Assembly (NCBI GenBank): GCA_024138015.1
Contig: JAMXBB010000004.1
Location: 107,744,143-107,808,142 of the forward strand
DNA: 64,000 nt
Reading direction: 5' to 3'
From: Lumnitzera littorea
Taxonomy: Eukaryota > Streptophyta > Magnoliopsida > Myrtales > Combretaceae
A model generated the notes under the pieces. The model did not search any database and was not told where the DNA came from. It saw nothing but the letters and a program-made list of their open reading frames with translations. Position 1 is the first letter of the stretch; the number at the start of each line of letters is the position of its first letter. Positions 46,544 through 59,035 of this stretch are shown in pieces. Made by a program: the position numbers and the translations under genes.

Positions 46544-46830
46544 GTGTACAAATCGTAAGGACTTCTTGTTAAGTGATACAAGCTTTAAATCAATAGAGAG
46601 GATTTTGAAGGAAATAGAGTTTTGGAAGTGAAGAAAATAACTTATCACATTCTCAAATTGTTACTAGAGTATTTATACAACCTACAAAAACTAAATAACA
46701 AACTAACAAATTACAGCTAGAACAAATAAGCAAAATATAACTAGAAAATACAAAAACTAGAACTTAGAAATAAAAAAGAAAAATTGACATGGAAAAAAGA
46801 ATAAATAAGATAACAAGTAATAATCTAATA
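46429..46830 (-). repeat. 3' LTR of the copia element
   Basis: This copy is 402 bp, longer than its partner because of the 73-bp tandem duplication at its left end. On the minus strand it starts TATTAGATTATTACTTG (TG mutated to TA) and ends CATACA. Confidence 0.88.
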
Positions 46831-46843
46831 TTCCCCCCACAAG
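46831..46843 (-). other. Polypurine tract of the copia element
   Basis: On the minus strand CTTGTGGGGGGAA lies directly before the 3' LTR, where plus-strand DNA synthesis would be primed. Confidence 0.85.
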
Positions 46844-46859
46844 TTGGTGACTTTTGAAG

Positions 46860-48745
46860 AGCCAACTTAGATCAAAGAAACACCAAATGAACTTTTAGCA
46901 AAGACTTCATGCAGATATCAACTAGTTGAAGCTTAGAAGATACTATAGTAGATAGCAATCCTAATGTGATATGGTCTTGTACAAAATACATATCAATGTT
47001 AGTGTATTTTGTGTAAGCATGATGACAGGGGTTATCAACAATCAAAATGGCTGATTTGTTGTCCCACTTTAAAGGAATTGATAAAGAAACTAAAATAAAA
47101 AAATCTTATAGAATGTATGAAGTCTACAGGACATCCTTAGCTATTGAAGCAAAGCTACAATATTCTGCTTATATTGAAGATGTAGAAACCGTACTTTATT
47201 TCTTTGTCTTCTAAGAAACTAATGTAAATCCTAAAAAAAAAATGTAGTAGCCACTAATAGATTTACAATCTATGAAATTTGTTGCCTAATTTGAATCAGA
47301 ATAAGCATGAAGGGAAAGATCATTTGTAACTTAATAGTATAAACTAAGGGACAAAGTTCCTTTTTAAGTATTTCAAGACATGCAAGGAAACTTGTACATA
47401 AGGCATTTGGGGCCTAGAAAGAAATCTACTAAGACTATGTATTACATAACTAATGTCCAACCTAACTAGATTAATATAGGATAGCTACCCGATCAATCTT
47501 CTATAAACAATGGGATCAATTAAGAGATCTCCTTGGTTGTTATCAAGCTTAGGGCCACTAGGTAGAGGAGTTTTGGTTGGTTTTGAAGTAGTAAGACCTG
47601 TTTCTTACAGCACATCTAGCAAGAATTTCCATTAATTAATCAAGCAACCATCTTTAGAGAGATAAAACTCTAGCCCAAGGAAATATCTAGCTAAGCCTAA
47701 GTGTTTTATAGTGAATGCTTTATGTAATTAGCATTTCAAGTCAAAAATCATTTGATCATTTGATCTAGTAATTAAGATATCATCAACATAAAGTAATAAA
47801 GCTATAAAACCAACATCAGTTTTCTACACAAACAAAGGTGCATCATGCTTAGATTGAGCATAGCTAAGGGAAATTAAGAATCTAAAAATTTCAAGATTCC
47901 ATTAGCGTAATGCTTGTTTCAATCCATATAAAGATCTCTTTAACCTACAAACTTGATTAGTTTTGGCCTTAACATAAACTTTAGGTGATTTCATATAAAT
48001 TTCTTCATCCATGAAGAAAGGCATTGTTTACATCTATTTGATATAATGGCCATGAACAAGCTACTGCTATGGCAATAAGAATGCACACTATATTAAGTTT
48101 AGCCATTGGAGATAAAGTATCATGAAAGTCTTGCCCTTCAATTTGAGTACACTTCTTAGTAACCAATCTGGCTTTATATCTCTCCACACTCCCATCAAGT
48201 CTATATTTTACTTTGAAAATCCACTTAAACTCAATTGGTTTCTTGTTGTGAGGAAGAGTAGTTAATTCCCATGTCTCATTAGATTCTAATGCACTCATCT
48301 CCTTTTCCATGGCCTCTACCCATTTTTTATGTTGAATAGGTTGAAAGTAAGTAAAGGTTTCCTTAGTAGACAACACATTAGCTAAAGACACAACATGTTC
48401 ATGAGGATAAAGATGGAATGAATCAGGATCAAGCAAAGGGTATTTGGTTATGGTTTCTGTTGCTTTAGGAAAACGAGTGGTGGCATTTACATTTGAATGG
48501 ACTTTATAGATAAAGTCCTTAAGACAATTAGGTAGATGTGAAATTCTAGTAGATCTTCTAATAAGAGCAAAGTTATTCGACAAGTGAGTAAGGGATTCTA
48601 ATAAAAGTTGTATTGGTTGCAAATGAGATGAAGAACTTGATTCACTAGATGGAAAACAATCGAAATCATTAGTTACCAGTTCCATGGTACCAAAACTAAG
48701 TTGCTGTAAGTTAGAACATGAAGGATTTAGATCTCTTGTTTGCAA
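46860..48745 (-). pseudogene. Copia reverse transcriptase and RNase H
   Basis: The open frame 48745-48005 carries a Ser-rich linker, 'RRSTRISHLPNCL', then 'KKWVEAMEKEMSALESNETW', 'KWIFKVKYRLDGSVERYKAR' and 'QIDVNNAFLHG', the start of the copia RT. A small deletion and frameshift after 'FLHG' moves the rest to another frame: 'RLKRSLYGLKQALR' (about 47945-47905), the intact active site L-Y-V-D-D-I-L-I-T (about 47794-47768), and 'HLGLARYFLGLEF' (about 47705-47670). RNase H relics extend to about 46900 with many stops. Confidence 0.88.
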
Positions 48746-49029
48746 AGGACCATGAGGAGTTAGTTGATTAGAAATACTAAGATCACTTTCTTTGAATGGA
48801 AATATGTTTTCAAAGAAAACAAAATCTCTACTATTAACAATTTACTTAGTAGAAACATTGTAAACTTTGATTCCTTTCCAACCATTGATATAGCCAAGAA
48901 AAACACATTTAGAAGCTTTAGGATCAAATTTATCTTGTTTATGTCCTAGGTTAGCAACAAAACACAAGCAACCTATTTCCTGAAGATCATCATATTTAGG
49001 TGCTCTGTAAAGCAACAACTTAAAAGATG

Positions 49030-50100
49030 ATTTCTAGCCTAGAAGTTGTGTTGGCATGATGTTTATAAGATGTGTCATAGTGAGAATGCATTCTCCCCTA
49101 GAAAGTCTTGGGTAAGTTAGCATGCAATCTAAGTGCCCTAGATGTTTCTAACAAATGGCAGCATTTCCCTTCTACTCTACCATTTTGTTATGGAGGGTAT
49201 GGTATGGTGAATTGATGCAAAATCCTATGATCATCTAAAATTTATTGACAACTCTTTGAAATAAATTCTCCTCCATGGTCTATTCCAACTACTTTGGGAG
49301 TGATTTGAAAATGATTAATGACATATTTGATGTATTGAGCAAGAATGGAACACACTTGAGACATATGGTGTAATAAATAAGCCCAGGTTGCTTTAGAGAA
49401 ATTGCTAACAATAGTTATAGAATAAGTGGCTCCAAACAACAAAGGAATGTGATAAGGTCCCCAAACGTCAAGATGAAGTAATTCAAAGGCAAATGAGGCC
49501 CTATTTAAATTGGATCAAAAATGAATTCTTTGAAATTTATCTTGTTGATAAGCGAAACACTTGAAATTATTGAAATTAAAGTGTTTACAACCTTCTAAAC
49601 ATTGCAATTTTGAGATTGAATTATGGCCCAATCTATCATGAAGCAATTGCACTGCTTTATTGCTTAAAACTTGAATAGTAGACAATAAAGAAATGCTATT
49701 AACAATTGTATGAACAATAGAAAATCTATTTGACTTAGAAGTCAGAACATATAGCCTATTCAAAGCTTGAGTAGTTGCCATAATGACATTAGAATTTTGG
49801 TCCTGAAAACAATAAGATTGTGAATTAAAGATAGATTGTAAAGGTTGATGGTGCAACAATCTTTGAGCAAATAGTAGGCTACAAGAAAATTTTGATACAT
49901 ATAGTACTTGTGATAGACTAAGTGAAGATGAGACCTTAACTTTGCCAACTATAGTGGCCGAAGGAGAGCTTCCATTTGGTAATTTGATGAACATAGGATG
50001 TGTAAGGTTACAAGTTTCAAGTAAAAGATCATAAAAAGGTGTAATATGTTTTGAAGCCCCAATGTCTACTATCTAAAGATCCCTCTTGTTACTATTAGTA
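49030..50100 (-). pseudogene. Copia protease and integrase
   Basis: Protease: I-V-D-I-G-A-S-K-H-I at about 50075-50045, where D-[ST]-G is changed to D-I-G. The open frame 49994-49515 ends with the GAG-pre-integrase motif 'LLHDRLGHNSISKLQCL' (His of the zinc site kept). The integrase core 49442-49242 reads 'ITIVSNFSKATWAYLL' (first Asp changed to Asn) and 'GIDHGGEF'. Stops separate the parts, and 'RIH'-type sequence links them. Confidence 0.82.
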
Positions 50101-50559
50101 TTAGAGCATAAAGAATTGATTCAAGAGCTAAGAGAAATACCTATTGTTTGTACCACATTTATAACAACTGTATCTTCTTTCTCTTTCATCAATCTAAACA
50201 TTTCTTGACAAATTGCTTATCAAAGTTTTTGTTAAGAGAAGGAGTACCTGTACTAGCAGCTAAAGATTCATCCAAAGGAGTATCTAATATAATAGCACAC
50301 TAATCTAATGTTTCATGGTGACAACCTACTGCATTCACCCATCTGCCTTTTAACCACAAATTTTCTACCCTTAAATTAGTTAGGATATCCTATAAGCTTG
50401 AAACACAAATCCACCATGTATCCTTTAGATTTATAGTGCTCATACATAAGACCTTTCTTAGATTTTCTTCTATCAACAACTAACTAACCAGCAGGCATTA
50501 CTACAAGTGAATTACCAAATCTGTTCGCAGTGAATGCACTAATATCCTGATCTATATTC

Positions 50560-51240
50560 ATAAGTCCTAAAACTTATCTTTGCTTTTCTAATTGTTGGAT
50601 AAGATAATAAGATCAATTGATGGAAGGGAGTGGCTCTATGGAAAGAATTTGCTTCCTAATCCCTTCATAAGCTTTGTTTAATCCCATCATAAATTGCAAC
50701 AGCCTGTTTTTTGATTCAAACTCTATTATTTTCTCCTTAAGTGCATGAGTGCAATGCTCCATCTTACCACATTCACACACAAGAAATGAATGCAACTCTT
50801 GATGCTCATGCCAATACTTCTTGAGTTTGTTAAAATATACACTAATCGACTAGTTACTCTACTTTAGATTAACTATCTCGTGTTGTATCTGAAAAATTAA
50901 AGGACTATTGGCCGTTCCATATTGCTCTTTTACCTCTTGCCACAACTCAAAAGAAGACTTAGTGTACAAGAAGTTTTAAGACATCTCACTAACCATAAAG
51001 TTAAGAATCCATGACCTAACCGTATAGTCACAACAATTCCATTTAATTGAATCTATAGAATTTTCATCAAGTTTAACAATGGAACCATCAATGAATCTAA
51101 TTTTAACCTTAGCTCCAAGTCTTAATTTTACTAATTTACTTCGCGAGATATAGTTAGTACCATTGAGCAATATGTTTCCTATACACATCCTGGGTTATTA
51201 TAACCAGAGAGATAATAGGGAACATTGATCGCTAACTCTA
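50560..51240 (-). pseudogene. Copia gag
   Basis: 'LLNGTNYISRSKLVKLRLGA', 'KIRFIDGSIVKLDENS' and 'VRSWILNFMVSEMS' (51160-50976) are the standard N-terminal copia gag motifs. 'VYFNKLKKYW' and 'HSFLVCECGKMEHCTHALKE' (about 50840-50740), then 'LLQFMMGLNKAYEGIRKQIL' (50700-50640), are the conserved middle. A few stops and frameshifts break the frame. Confidence 0.85.
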
Positions 51241-51339
51241 ATTGTTGATTCGTATGTTGATAGTTTAGCAATAGTGGAACAAAATTATAAATTGATTAAA
51301 AAACCAATACCTGAATACTTAGTAGGTGCTCCAATACTA

Positions 51340-51690
51340 TGTGCGAATTGTAAAGACTTTCAACTAAATGATGCAAACTTTGTATGCGGATCATAAGGAC
51401 TTCCTATTAAGTGATACAAGCTTTGAATCCCATTTGTACATAGCAAAAGTTGTTGAGAATAGAGAGAATTCTAAAGGAAGTAGAGTTTCGAAAGTGAAGA
51501 AAATGACTTATCACATTCTTAAATTGTTATTAGAGTATTTATATAACCTATAGAAACTAACTAATAAATAAGCAAAATACAACTGGAAGACAAAAAATAC
51601 AGCTAGAAAATATAAAAACTAGAACTCAGAAATAAAAAAGAAAAACTATGTGGAAAAAGAAAAAATAAGAGAACAAGTAATAATCTAACA
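51340..51690 (-). repeat. 5' LTR of the copia element
   Basis: The 351-bp copy on the minus strand starts TGTTAGATTATTACTTG and ends TTCGCACA. Canonical TG...CA ends are kept. No good match to the usual Met-tRNA primer binding site is seen just downstream (51339 leftwards), so the primer site is decayed or unusual. Confidence 0.9.
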
Positions 51691-51695
51691 CAAAC

Positions 51696-52197
51696 TATAT
51701 CATTGAGGTAGTAAGGAAAAAGAAGACATAACAATATTTGGCTGATAAGTGAATCGACCTTTGAAATTTTAAAGAAAATGCAACATCAAATTTGAAATTA
51801 CGAAGTCCACCAATCTTCCACTTATATAGTTTATAGGAGTGGAAAATGCTTACAAGTTATTAATTTTTTAGAACTATTGTAATATGGATATTATCTTTTG
51901 AATTATTTAACAATTTAAAGATCTAGCTTGTATATGCAATTTAAATTTTAGGTGCTTAGCTACATTTTTCTTTTTCAAATTCTAGTGATGATTTGTGAAT
52001 TGGGGTAGAATTATCAAATTACTTGTTGAGATTCAATCATATGATTAATAAAGAAATATTATAGCTTTAAGAATAAGTTTAAGAAAAAGAAAAGAATTTT
52101 TATAAAGTATTGATTTATTATAAAAAATGGTAAATTACAAATATATCCATTTATATATTTTTATGTTTACATAACTTTTTATCATTGAAATTCAGTG
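51696..52197. other. Spacer between copia element and LINE
   Basis: AT-rich sequence without recognised features. It repeats the CAAACTATATCATTGAG motif of the left flank at its start. Confidence 0.5.
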
Positions 52198-52389
52198 TTG
52201 AAGCCCCCCTTTTCTCTCCCTATTAAGAGACCCTTCTCCCTATCAAGAATTTTTACCTTGTCGAGAGGGGTTTCTTTTCCAAATTCTAGCCAATCTATTA
52301 ATGCAAATACCGATTGAGAGACTCCAAATACCACTTAACCTTTCACCTTTGCTTCCATCCTTCAAAAGCTGAGCAACCCCATTTTGTAT

Positions 52390-52553
52390 ATATTGAAAAC
52401 CCTAACCCTATATCAGTAATAGATTATGATGCACCTTAATTTCTATAAGCCCATCGATCCCACTGCACACAAACCTAAAACCCTAACCCTATATCAACAA
52501 TAGAACATGATGCACCCTAATTTCTACAAGCCCATCAACCTACATATGTTTCC
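52390..52553. repeat. 81-bp tandem duplication in the LINE 5' UTR
   Basis: CCCTAACCCTATATCA at 52400 recurs at 52481, with similar sequence over the whole 81-bp unit (TGATGCACC, TAATTTCTA.AAGCCCATC in both). Tandem repeats in LINE 5' ends can act as promoter units; here that is only a possibility. Confidence 0.7.
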
Positions 52554-52949
52554 TCACCCTAAGATGAAATCCCCCCATTTCAATAGACCTAAAGCCTAGA
52601 AGGAAGATGGAATGCTAGAGGTACCGTAAATCAAATAAGTCCTATTTCTATTATCGATTTTCATAGCTTTTATTGGAGTCATGTTCTAAAATATGTTTGT
52701 AAACTTAGTATTGTGGTTGGGTTATATCCATGTATGTGATAATCTGCCTATTTATACACTTAGTCCACCCAATGTGATTATTACTTGGGTTGTTCTAGTA
52801 GTATTCCTTACTTAGTTGGTCAATCTATTCATACTCTGATCTAGATCTGGCTCTGTAGTATTAGCTATGATTTAAATATAGAACTCTTGTGTCTTAGTTG
52901 TCTTGCTCGAATAAATAGTCATAGTTAAGCCTTTTTCTTGTCTATAAGA

Positions 52950-54230
52950 TGGACGTATTTAACAATGCAAGTGCCTAAGGCATTGCTAGTAATGCTCTAG
53001 AATATGTAGAGGATGTGGTGGATCTTGAAACTTAACCAGAAGTTATTGGAGACTCAAAGGCCATTATGATTTGCAAGATTGTGTTGAAAAAAAATGAAAA
53101 CAAAGTGGTAGTCATCTCAATTTTAAAGAAGGCTTAGAAGAACTATGGAAGTTGTGAGACTGTGGCCATGTAGGCTAACATTTATGTTTGCACATTATCA
53201 AAAAAACAACAAGTAATGAAAATCATTAAGGATTGACAGTGGTCATTCATAGGTAAACTACTTGTCCTAAACATGTGGGAAGCACATCAGAATTTTGAGG
53301 ATGTAAACTTATAGAAGTGTCTGGCTGCAAGAGCATGGTTTAAAGCTAAATCAAATGACGGAAACAAATACGGTTAACATAGGATCCTTGGTAAGAGAGG
53401 TAATGGAGTGCGAACTAGTCCAACCAAAAGGTAGATCCTTGCGAAGTTTTTTTACGAATAAAAGCGAAAATGGAATGGTCAAGCCTGATCAAGATCGGTA
53501 CCTAGGTTAGATGAAACAAGCTATATGTTTCAACTTTAAGTATGAAAAACTACCTAATATATGCTTTAAGTGTGGTGGAATGGGACACTCTACAACAAGC
53601 TATAGTGAGGATCATAATCAGCAAAGTTTTAAGGTTTAGTTAAGAGCCTCTAATGTAAAGCCAACGTTTGATGGGGACGCTTCCCCAAGCAATGCATCCA
53701 TGGTACAGTCGTCATCCATGGAAGCAACTTTGAGTGAGTTTGGACCATTGAGATTCTCTTTTCAAGGGAGAAACAACTCGATCAGGATAGATGAAGCTAG
53801 CTCAACAATGATTGTGACACCGAACTCACAATTGACTCGCTATACTCCCCCTTTCAAGAGAACAAACCTAAATCAACCTGTAGCATTAAGTAATCCAATG
53901 GACAATGCGTCATCACCAGCTTTATATTCATCTCAAAATCAAGTGAACTCCCTTACAAGTGCCTCATAAAGCTTGAAAACCCCTTATCATGGTGATAATG
54001 AGGAAATCATAAGTCCATCAAAAAACTCAACTCAACCACAACGCATACACATAACCTAGCTCGACCCCAAACCAATCACACATACCACGACACATGCCAC
54101 CCAACAACTACATATACACCATTCACACCCCACATGCAACCACCCTAACATCTACATAGTCGAACTCCTAAATTCACCTTCACCCACACCAAACACTTTA
54201 CCTATGATCAAAGCATCACTATCTCATACC
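52950..54230 (+). pseudogene. LINE ORF1 (nucleic-acid-binding protein)
   Basis: The start is about the ATG at 52950. The N-terminal part resembles the DUF4283 domain of plant LINE ORF1 proteins ('QWSFIGKLLVLNMWE' near 53240-53282). A zinc knuckle C-F-K-C-G-G-M-G-H-S-T-T-S-Y follows at about 53572-53613, with the last cysteine replaced by tyrosine. The open frame 53700-53969 and the Pro/Thr-rich stretch to about 54230 form the low-complexity tail. Several TAG and TGA stops interrupt the N-terminal half. Confidence 0.72.
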
Positions 54231-54522
54231 TGTTATGAAAACCTTGGCCATAAAACGGGCAGTAGAGGACACTAATGAGGACTCAATTAATAAATTGAAG
54301 TTCAACAAAGCTGAAAAAGAAGAAACCCCTCCCTTACCAAAAAGATCACCTTTGAAAAGAGGAATGAAATCATGCAAAGGGGTTATAAAGCCTAAAAAGG
54401 GGTGGTTCACAAAAAGACCATATGAAGCTAGATTCAGAAATCCTAGTGAATATACCAATTGCCTTTTTTGACAATGCAAAGGATGGTTGTGGTGGTTGGC
54501 CAGAAGCAGCCACATGAGACCA

Positions 54523-55320
54523 ATGATCATCCTTAGCTAGAATTGTCAAGGGTTAGGATCCGACTTGATGTTTCAACACCTATGGGATCTAATCCATAAA
54601 CATAACCCTAGTGTCGTGTTTATTATGGAAACAAAAAATAAAATAAGGAAACAATCCAACATAAGAAGGAGGTTGAGATTTAGTAACAAATTCTATACGC
54701 CCCCCCCCCCCCCCCCCAATGGTCGCTCAAGTGGTCTAGCTTTATGGTGGTTAGATGAGATCTAGATAAACATCCATAGTTTTTGCAAGAATCATATTAG
54801 ATCATCAGTTCAATTGTATGATGGCTTACTCCTTTCTAAAATCTCTTAGATTTATGCAGATCCTAATCCCCACTTCAAACATTTCTTATGGAGTAACTTG
54901 GAAGCGGTAGGTGCACAGTGTAATCATCCATGGTTATATGTTAGAGATTTCAATGACATTCTTTTCCACCATGAAAAAGAAGGCGGTAGATTGAAGAGTG
55001 GTTATCTAATGGAGAGTTTCAATTCTATGATTATGAATACCAGACTTAATGACCTAAGCTTCAAAGGCTCGAGCTTTACTTAGTCAAATAAAAGAGACGA
55101 ACGCCTAGCTAAAGAAAGAATTGATAGAGTGTTAGCTTCTGAAGATTGGATCCTAAAGTATCAAAAAACTTGAGTCTTGCATAATGAGATGATTAGATCA
55201 GACCATGTGGTACTCATAGTAGACTCATGCTTTAGTGATAAGAAAGGCGGAAAGGAATTCAAATTCAAGAGCATGTGGACTACTTCAGGTAGCTATACTG
55301 AAGTCATCAAGACAGCTTAG
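54523..55320 (+). pseudogene. LINE ORF2 endonuclease domain
   Basis: It begins M-I-I-L-S-(stop)-N-C-Q-G-L-G at 54523; the expected W is a TAG. 'VVFIMETKN' (54616-54642) holds the metal-binding Glu of AP-type endonucleases. 'HPWLYVRDFNDIL' (about 54928-54963) corresponds to the 'W...GDFN.' catalytic motif with Gly changed to Arg, 'RLNDLSFKGSSFT' follows, then 'KERIDRVLASEDW' and 'RSDHVVLIVDS' (about 55198-55227), the terminal S-D-H motif. A homopolymer of 18 C bases interrupts the domain at 54700-54717. Confidence 0.82.
54700..54717. repeat. Poly-C tract (18 bases)
   Basis: Eighteen consecutive C bases encode a proline run in the LINE endonuclease frame. Such a run is unusual in AT-rich DNA and is prone to slippage and sequencing error, so its length is uncertain. 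Confidence 0.85.
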
Positions 55321-57060
55321 AAGGAACACCTACCACTTAGACACCTTTATCCATTGGGGTTCAAATTGAAGAAGTGTAAAATTAAACATTAGGAGTAAAG
55401 CAAGAATTCCTTCTTAAACAACAAACTTAAGATACATGATGTACAAAACAAGCTATCATCTATTCAAAGCAAAGGTATTCAAGTGGAGGTTAAAGAGGAA
55501 AAAAGATTAATCAAAAGGTTACATACTCTTTGGAAAAGAGAGGAAATGTTCTACTAGCAAAGATCAAGAGTAAGTTGGTTGAAGGAGGGAGACAGAAACA
55601 CGAAGTTTTTCCATTGATCTACTCTTATGCAATGTCAAAGAAACATAATCCGCAGGGTAAAAAATGTGGATGGTAGATGGGTTGATGAAGAAGAAGAAGA
55701 AGAAGTAATGTTAACCTCCTATAGCTTTTACATGAATCTATTCAAAATGGAAGGGAGGAGGAACTAGGATGATGGACTTCGATCTATACCTATCTTAGTC
55801 ACATCTAAGACGAATGATAGCCTTAGTAGACCTATACTAGAGGATGAGATTAAATGTGCTACATTTCAGTTAGGTACCTTAAAAGTTCTCGGGTTGGATG
55901 GGTTTTCAAGCATATTTTACTAAAGTTACTAGCATATTGTAGGCAATAGTGTTGTGAATATGGTCCAATCCTTCTTCGAAATAAGCAAACTCCCGCCTTT
56001 CTTAAATCTCACTAATGTCACCCTTATCCCAAAATCCATAGCCTTAGAGGAAGTAAGACATTTTAGGCCAATAAGTCTATGCAACTTTGTCTATAAAATC
56101 ATCTATAGAGTCTTAGTTCATAGACTAAAGCCTTTCCTTCATAACATCATCTCAAAATTCCAAAGTGCATTTGTTTTTGGTCGAGTCATTGATGATAGCA
56201 TCATAGTAGCCCATAAAGCATTCCATTTCCTTAGAACCAAGAAAACAAAGAAAAAAAGTTTTTGTGGTCAGAAACTTGATGTGAATAAAGCTTATGACTG
56301 GATAAAATGAGATTTCCCTAGGGTGGTTCTATCTAGATTTAGTTTTCGTGATAAGCGGATTAGATAGGTTATGGAATGTGTTACCTCAGTAACATATAGG
56401 ATTATGGTGAATGGAAAAAACACTAGCTAAGTCCAGCTTATGAGGGGTATTAGATAGGAAGACTCGCTTTCCCCTTACCTGTTTATCCTAGTAGCTAATG
56501 TCCTATCTAGAAATATTGAGAAAGTAATATAAGAAAATAGAATACTTAGAATGAAAATCAAGCCTTCTAACCCAGTCCTATCACATTTACTTTTTGCTGA
56601 CGACTCCTTATTTTTATTTTTTGTGAAGCCAATGTAGAGAATGTCATTTCTTTGAAAAAGGTTTTGCAGGACTATTGCAATGCATCAGGACAAAGGATTA
56701 ACTTCCAGAAATCAAGCTTATTCTTCAATAAACAGACCCCCCAATGAGAAAGTAATTGAGATAGGTATTCTTCTAGGAGTGCCAGTATCCACCAATCCAA
56801 GCAAGTACCTTGGCCTCCCTACTATATGGGGAAGGAATAAAATAGAAGCTGTTCGTTTTATCAAGGAAAAAATTCTTTCACATCTAAAAAATTGGAAGAG
56901 GAGCATTTTATCAAATGTTAGGAGGGAGGTTCTTATTAAAGTTATAGCAGGTGCCATACCCACATATTCCATGAGTTACTTGAAGTTTACTTTGAAATGG
57001 TGTAAGGATATCAATTCCATTATTGCTTAGTACTGGTAGGGACAAAAAAAAAAAAAAAAG
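55321..57060 (+). pseudogene. LINE ORF2 reverse transcriptase domain
   Basis: After a linker, RT motifs run in order: 'NVTLIPKSIALEEVRHFRPI' and 'SLCNFVYKIIYRVLVHRLKP' (55954-56150), 'KFQSAFVFGRVIDDSIIVAH' (56155-56214), 'KLDVNKAYDWIK' (about 56272-56307, first catalytic Asp kept), 'DSLSPYLFILVANVLS' (56461-56508), and the active site H-L-L-F-A-D-D-S-L-F at about 56584-56613, intact. 'PSKYLGLPTIWGRNK' and 'LSHLKNWKRSILSNVRREVL' (56797-56940) are the usual thumb region. Stops and frameshifts separate the pieces (open frames 55954-56310 and 56680-57030). Confidence 0.9.
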
Positions 57061-58200
57061 TGGAAAGAAAGGTTTATTGGCAAAGCAAGGATAAGGTTAT
57101 GTTACCCAAGGCATATGGAGGACTCGAGTTCAAGGACTTGAATGATTTTAACTTAACTCTGCTCATCCAGTTGGCTTAGTGAGTAGCTACAAATTTGGAG
57201 GCGTTTTGGGTGAGATTTCTCAAAGGTATTTACTTCCCAAATTTATCCTTTTCATGGGCATTGAGAGAAGCAAGAGATTCTTGGGGTTAGTCTAGCATTT
57301 TACATGGTAAAGAACACTTGATGAAAGGTGCTATGTGGTAAGTAGGCGATGGCCAATCTATTGGGGCAATTCAAGACAGATGGGTCCCTAGCCTAAATGG
57401 CCATGTTCCAGTGCACAGACCAAGTTACCATAAGCTTAGACTTAAGAATAGTTAATCTTATCAACACAACTACCGATACATGGAATCTACAAGGGATGTA
57501 TAAGTGGTTTGACCATCAAACAACCAGTGCTATTCTAAAATTCCACATTCCTCTAGTTGGTGTATAAGATAGATTAATTTAGCCACATGAAAAATTCGAT
57601 AAATGCATGTACAATCAGCTTACAACTTCATCAAGTATAGCTCATCTCTCTTAGATGCAAGGTCATCCATTACTCGTCTTGTTGATAAGGTAACTTAGAA
57701 CTTGGTGTGGCATAGCTCGAGTATCCCTAAAGTTAAACATTTCATGTGGAGGGCTTTAAATGAAGCACTACCAACACAACAAAACTTGGTCAGAAGGCAC
57801 ATAGCACAATCTGAGATAGGTAGGTTTTATGGAGACTAGGAGACGACTGCACACATGTTCCTATGATGTCCTTGGCCATTTCAGATATGGTTCTCTGTAT
57901 TAGGAATCTAAGTGGAGAATGTGCAAGTAGCTTTAATAGAGGCTTGGCTAAAACATTATGTAGAGGGGACCGCTCAGAATAAGAAAGATAGGTACATTAC
58001 ATTTGCTAAACTATGTTCGATCATGTGGTGCTTGTAGAAAGGAAGATGTCATGCCCTGTTTGAGAACCATGAACTAAATGTCCAACAAGTGTTGCAAGTT
58101 ACTCTCTCAATCAGTTTTGAGGTAGATACTATTGTGAAATAAGACAATATAAATCAGCAGCGGTCTTTGGCTACATACTTGCCTGAATCCCAATTTGTGA
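57061..58200 (+). pseudogene. LINE ORF2 zinc-binding region (zf-RVT-like)
   Basis: Broken frames match the region after plant LINE RT: 'FIGKARIRLCYPRHMED' near 57072, 'RWVPSLNGHVPVHRPSYH' near 57380, and the zf-RVT block 'KVKHFMWRALNEALPTQQNL' (about 57730-57790) followed by 'TAHMFL.CPWPFQIWF' (about 57848-57895). Its role is uncertain; it is a conserved Cys/His region before the RNase H. Confidence 0.7.
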
Positions 58201-58369
58201 GTGTATAACAACGATGACAGGATGCTAGGCAATATCTTTTAGCTAATCTAACAACATCAACGTCTAAAATCTACAGTAACAAGCTACTTGATATCACTAC
58301 CACAGCTGACCAACCCGATGCGACTAGCTCTCCTAGAGATGGCCTCCCCCAACCGAAAACAAGCCAACA

Positions 58370-58920
58370 TTGGATGGCACCCATAGGTAATGTCATCAAA
58401 CTTAATTGTGATGGTTCTTTTGATCCTACTATCAGTAAAGTAGCTTACAGATTTATAGCTAGAAATTTCTTGAGGGAGATGTGTAGAGGTGGAGCAACTA
58501 TTTGTCATACTAGCTTGCTAGAAGCAACGGAAGCCTTAGCCATGTTGGAAGCTATTCGCTATGTGATTAGAAGAGGATGGGGGAGGTATTAATCGAAGTG
58601 GATAGCTCAGTAGTGTATGACATTGTTAGATATCTAGAGAAAAACCCTTGACAACTGTTTAGAGTAGTTCAAAGTTGCTAATAAAGTAACATTTTAGATA
58701 TTTCAATCTATCTCTCATCAAGAGACAAGCCAATCGTGCTACAAACTAGATAGCGAGAAACATGAGACAGAAGATATGCCTTGTTGACTGGGTATTCTCA
58801 CCCCATCTTCTCTTGAGTGACTTATTTTAGATAATGCTAAGTTTGTTTGTGTATCCTCTTTTGTTGAAGAGTTATCACTCTTCCTATGTTCTAAACTTTC
58901 TCAAGTTTTAATGTAGCTAT
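58370..58920 (+). pseudogene. LINE ORF2 C-terminal RNase H
   Basis: 'GNVIKLNCDGSFDPT' at about 58386-58430 has the first catalytic Asp in D-G-S-F. 'LLEATEALAMLEAIRYVIRR' (58515-58575) has the helix Glu. After a frameshift near 58585, G-E-V-L-I-E-V-D-S-S (about 58583-58612) supplies the next Asp. This is the RVT_3 type RNase H found at the end of plant L1 ORF2. The remaining ORF to about 58920 is degenerate. Confidence 0.82.
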
Positions 58921-59035
58921 CTTTATTGGGCATAAAAAACTAAAATCCATGTTCGGGTTTTCACATTTTTGAAATAGTATTCTTGTACTTTTTTTACTAT
59001 GTTACCGATGGAAAAAATAATAAACAATACTAGAG

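Larger units (their letters stand above)
46429..51690 (-). mobile_element. Ty1/copia retrotransposon, minus strand
   Basis: Direct LTRs at 46429-46830 and 51340-51690 are flanked by a perfect 5-bp target duplication CAAAC (46424-46428 and 51691-51695). On the minus strand the order is 5' LTR, gag, protease, integrase, RT, RNase H, polypurine tract and 3' LTR. Integrase before RT defines Ty1/copia. The frames are broken but motifs are clear, suggesting an insertion younger than A or B. Confidence 0.93.
52198..59030 (+). mobile_element. L1-type LINE, nearly full length
   Basis: About 6.8 kb with the usual plant L1 order: 5' UTR, ORF1 with a CCHC knuckle, then ORF2 with endonuclease, reverse transcriptase, a zinc-binding region and a C-terminal RNase H, ending in an A-rich tail (GGAAAAAATAATAAAC at about 59009-59024). 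There are no LTRs. The 5' end is estimated from the pyrimidine-rich segment at 52198 and is uncertain. Frames are broken by many stops, so it is inactive. Confidence 0.85.

Noticed and set aside
52398..52497. Interstitial telomere-like repeat (CCCTAACCCTA)
   Set aside because: Only two short, non-(CCCTAAA)n stretches occur and they belong to an 81-bp tandem duplication in the LINE 5' region.
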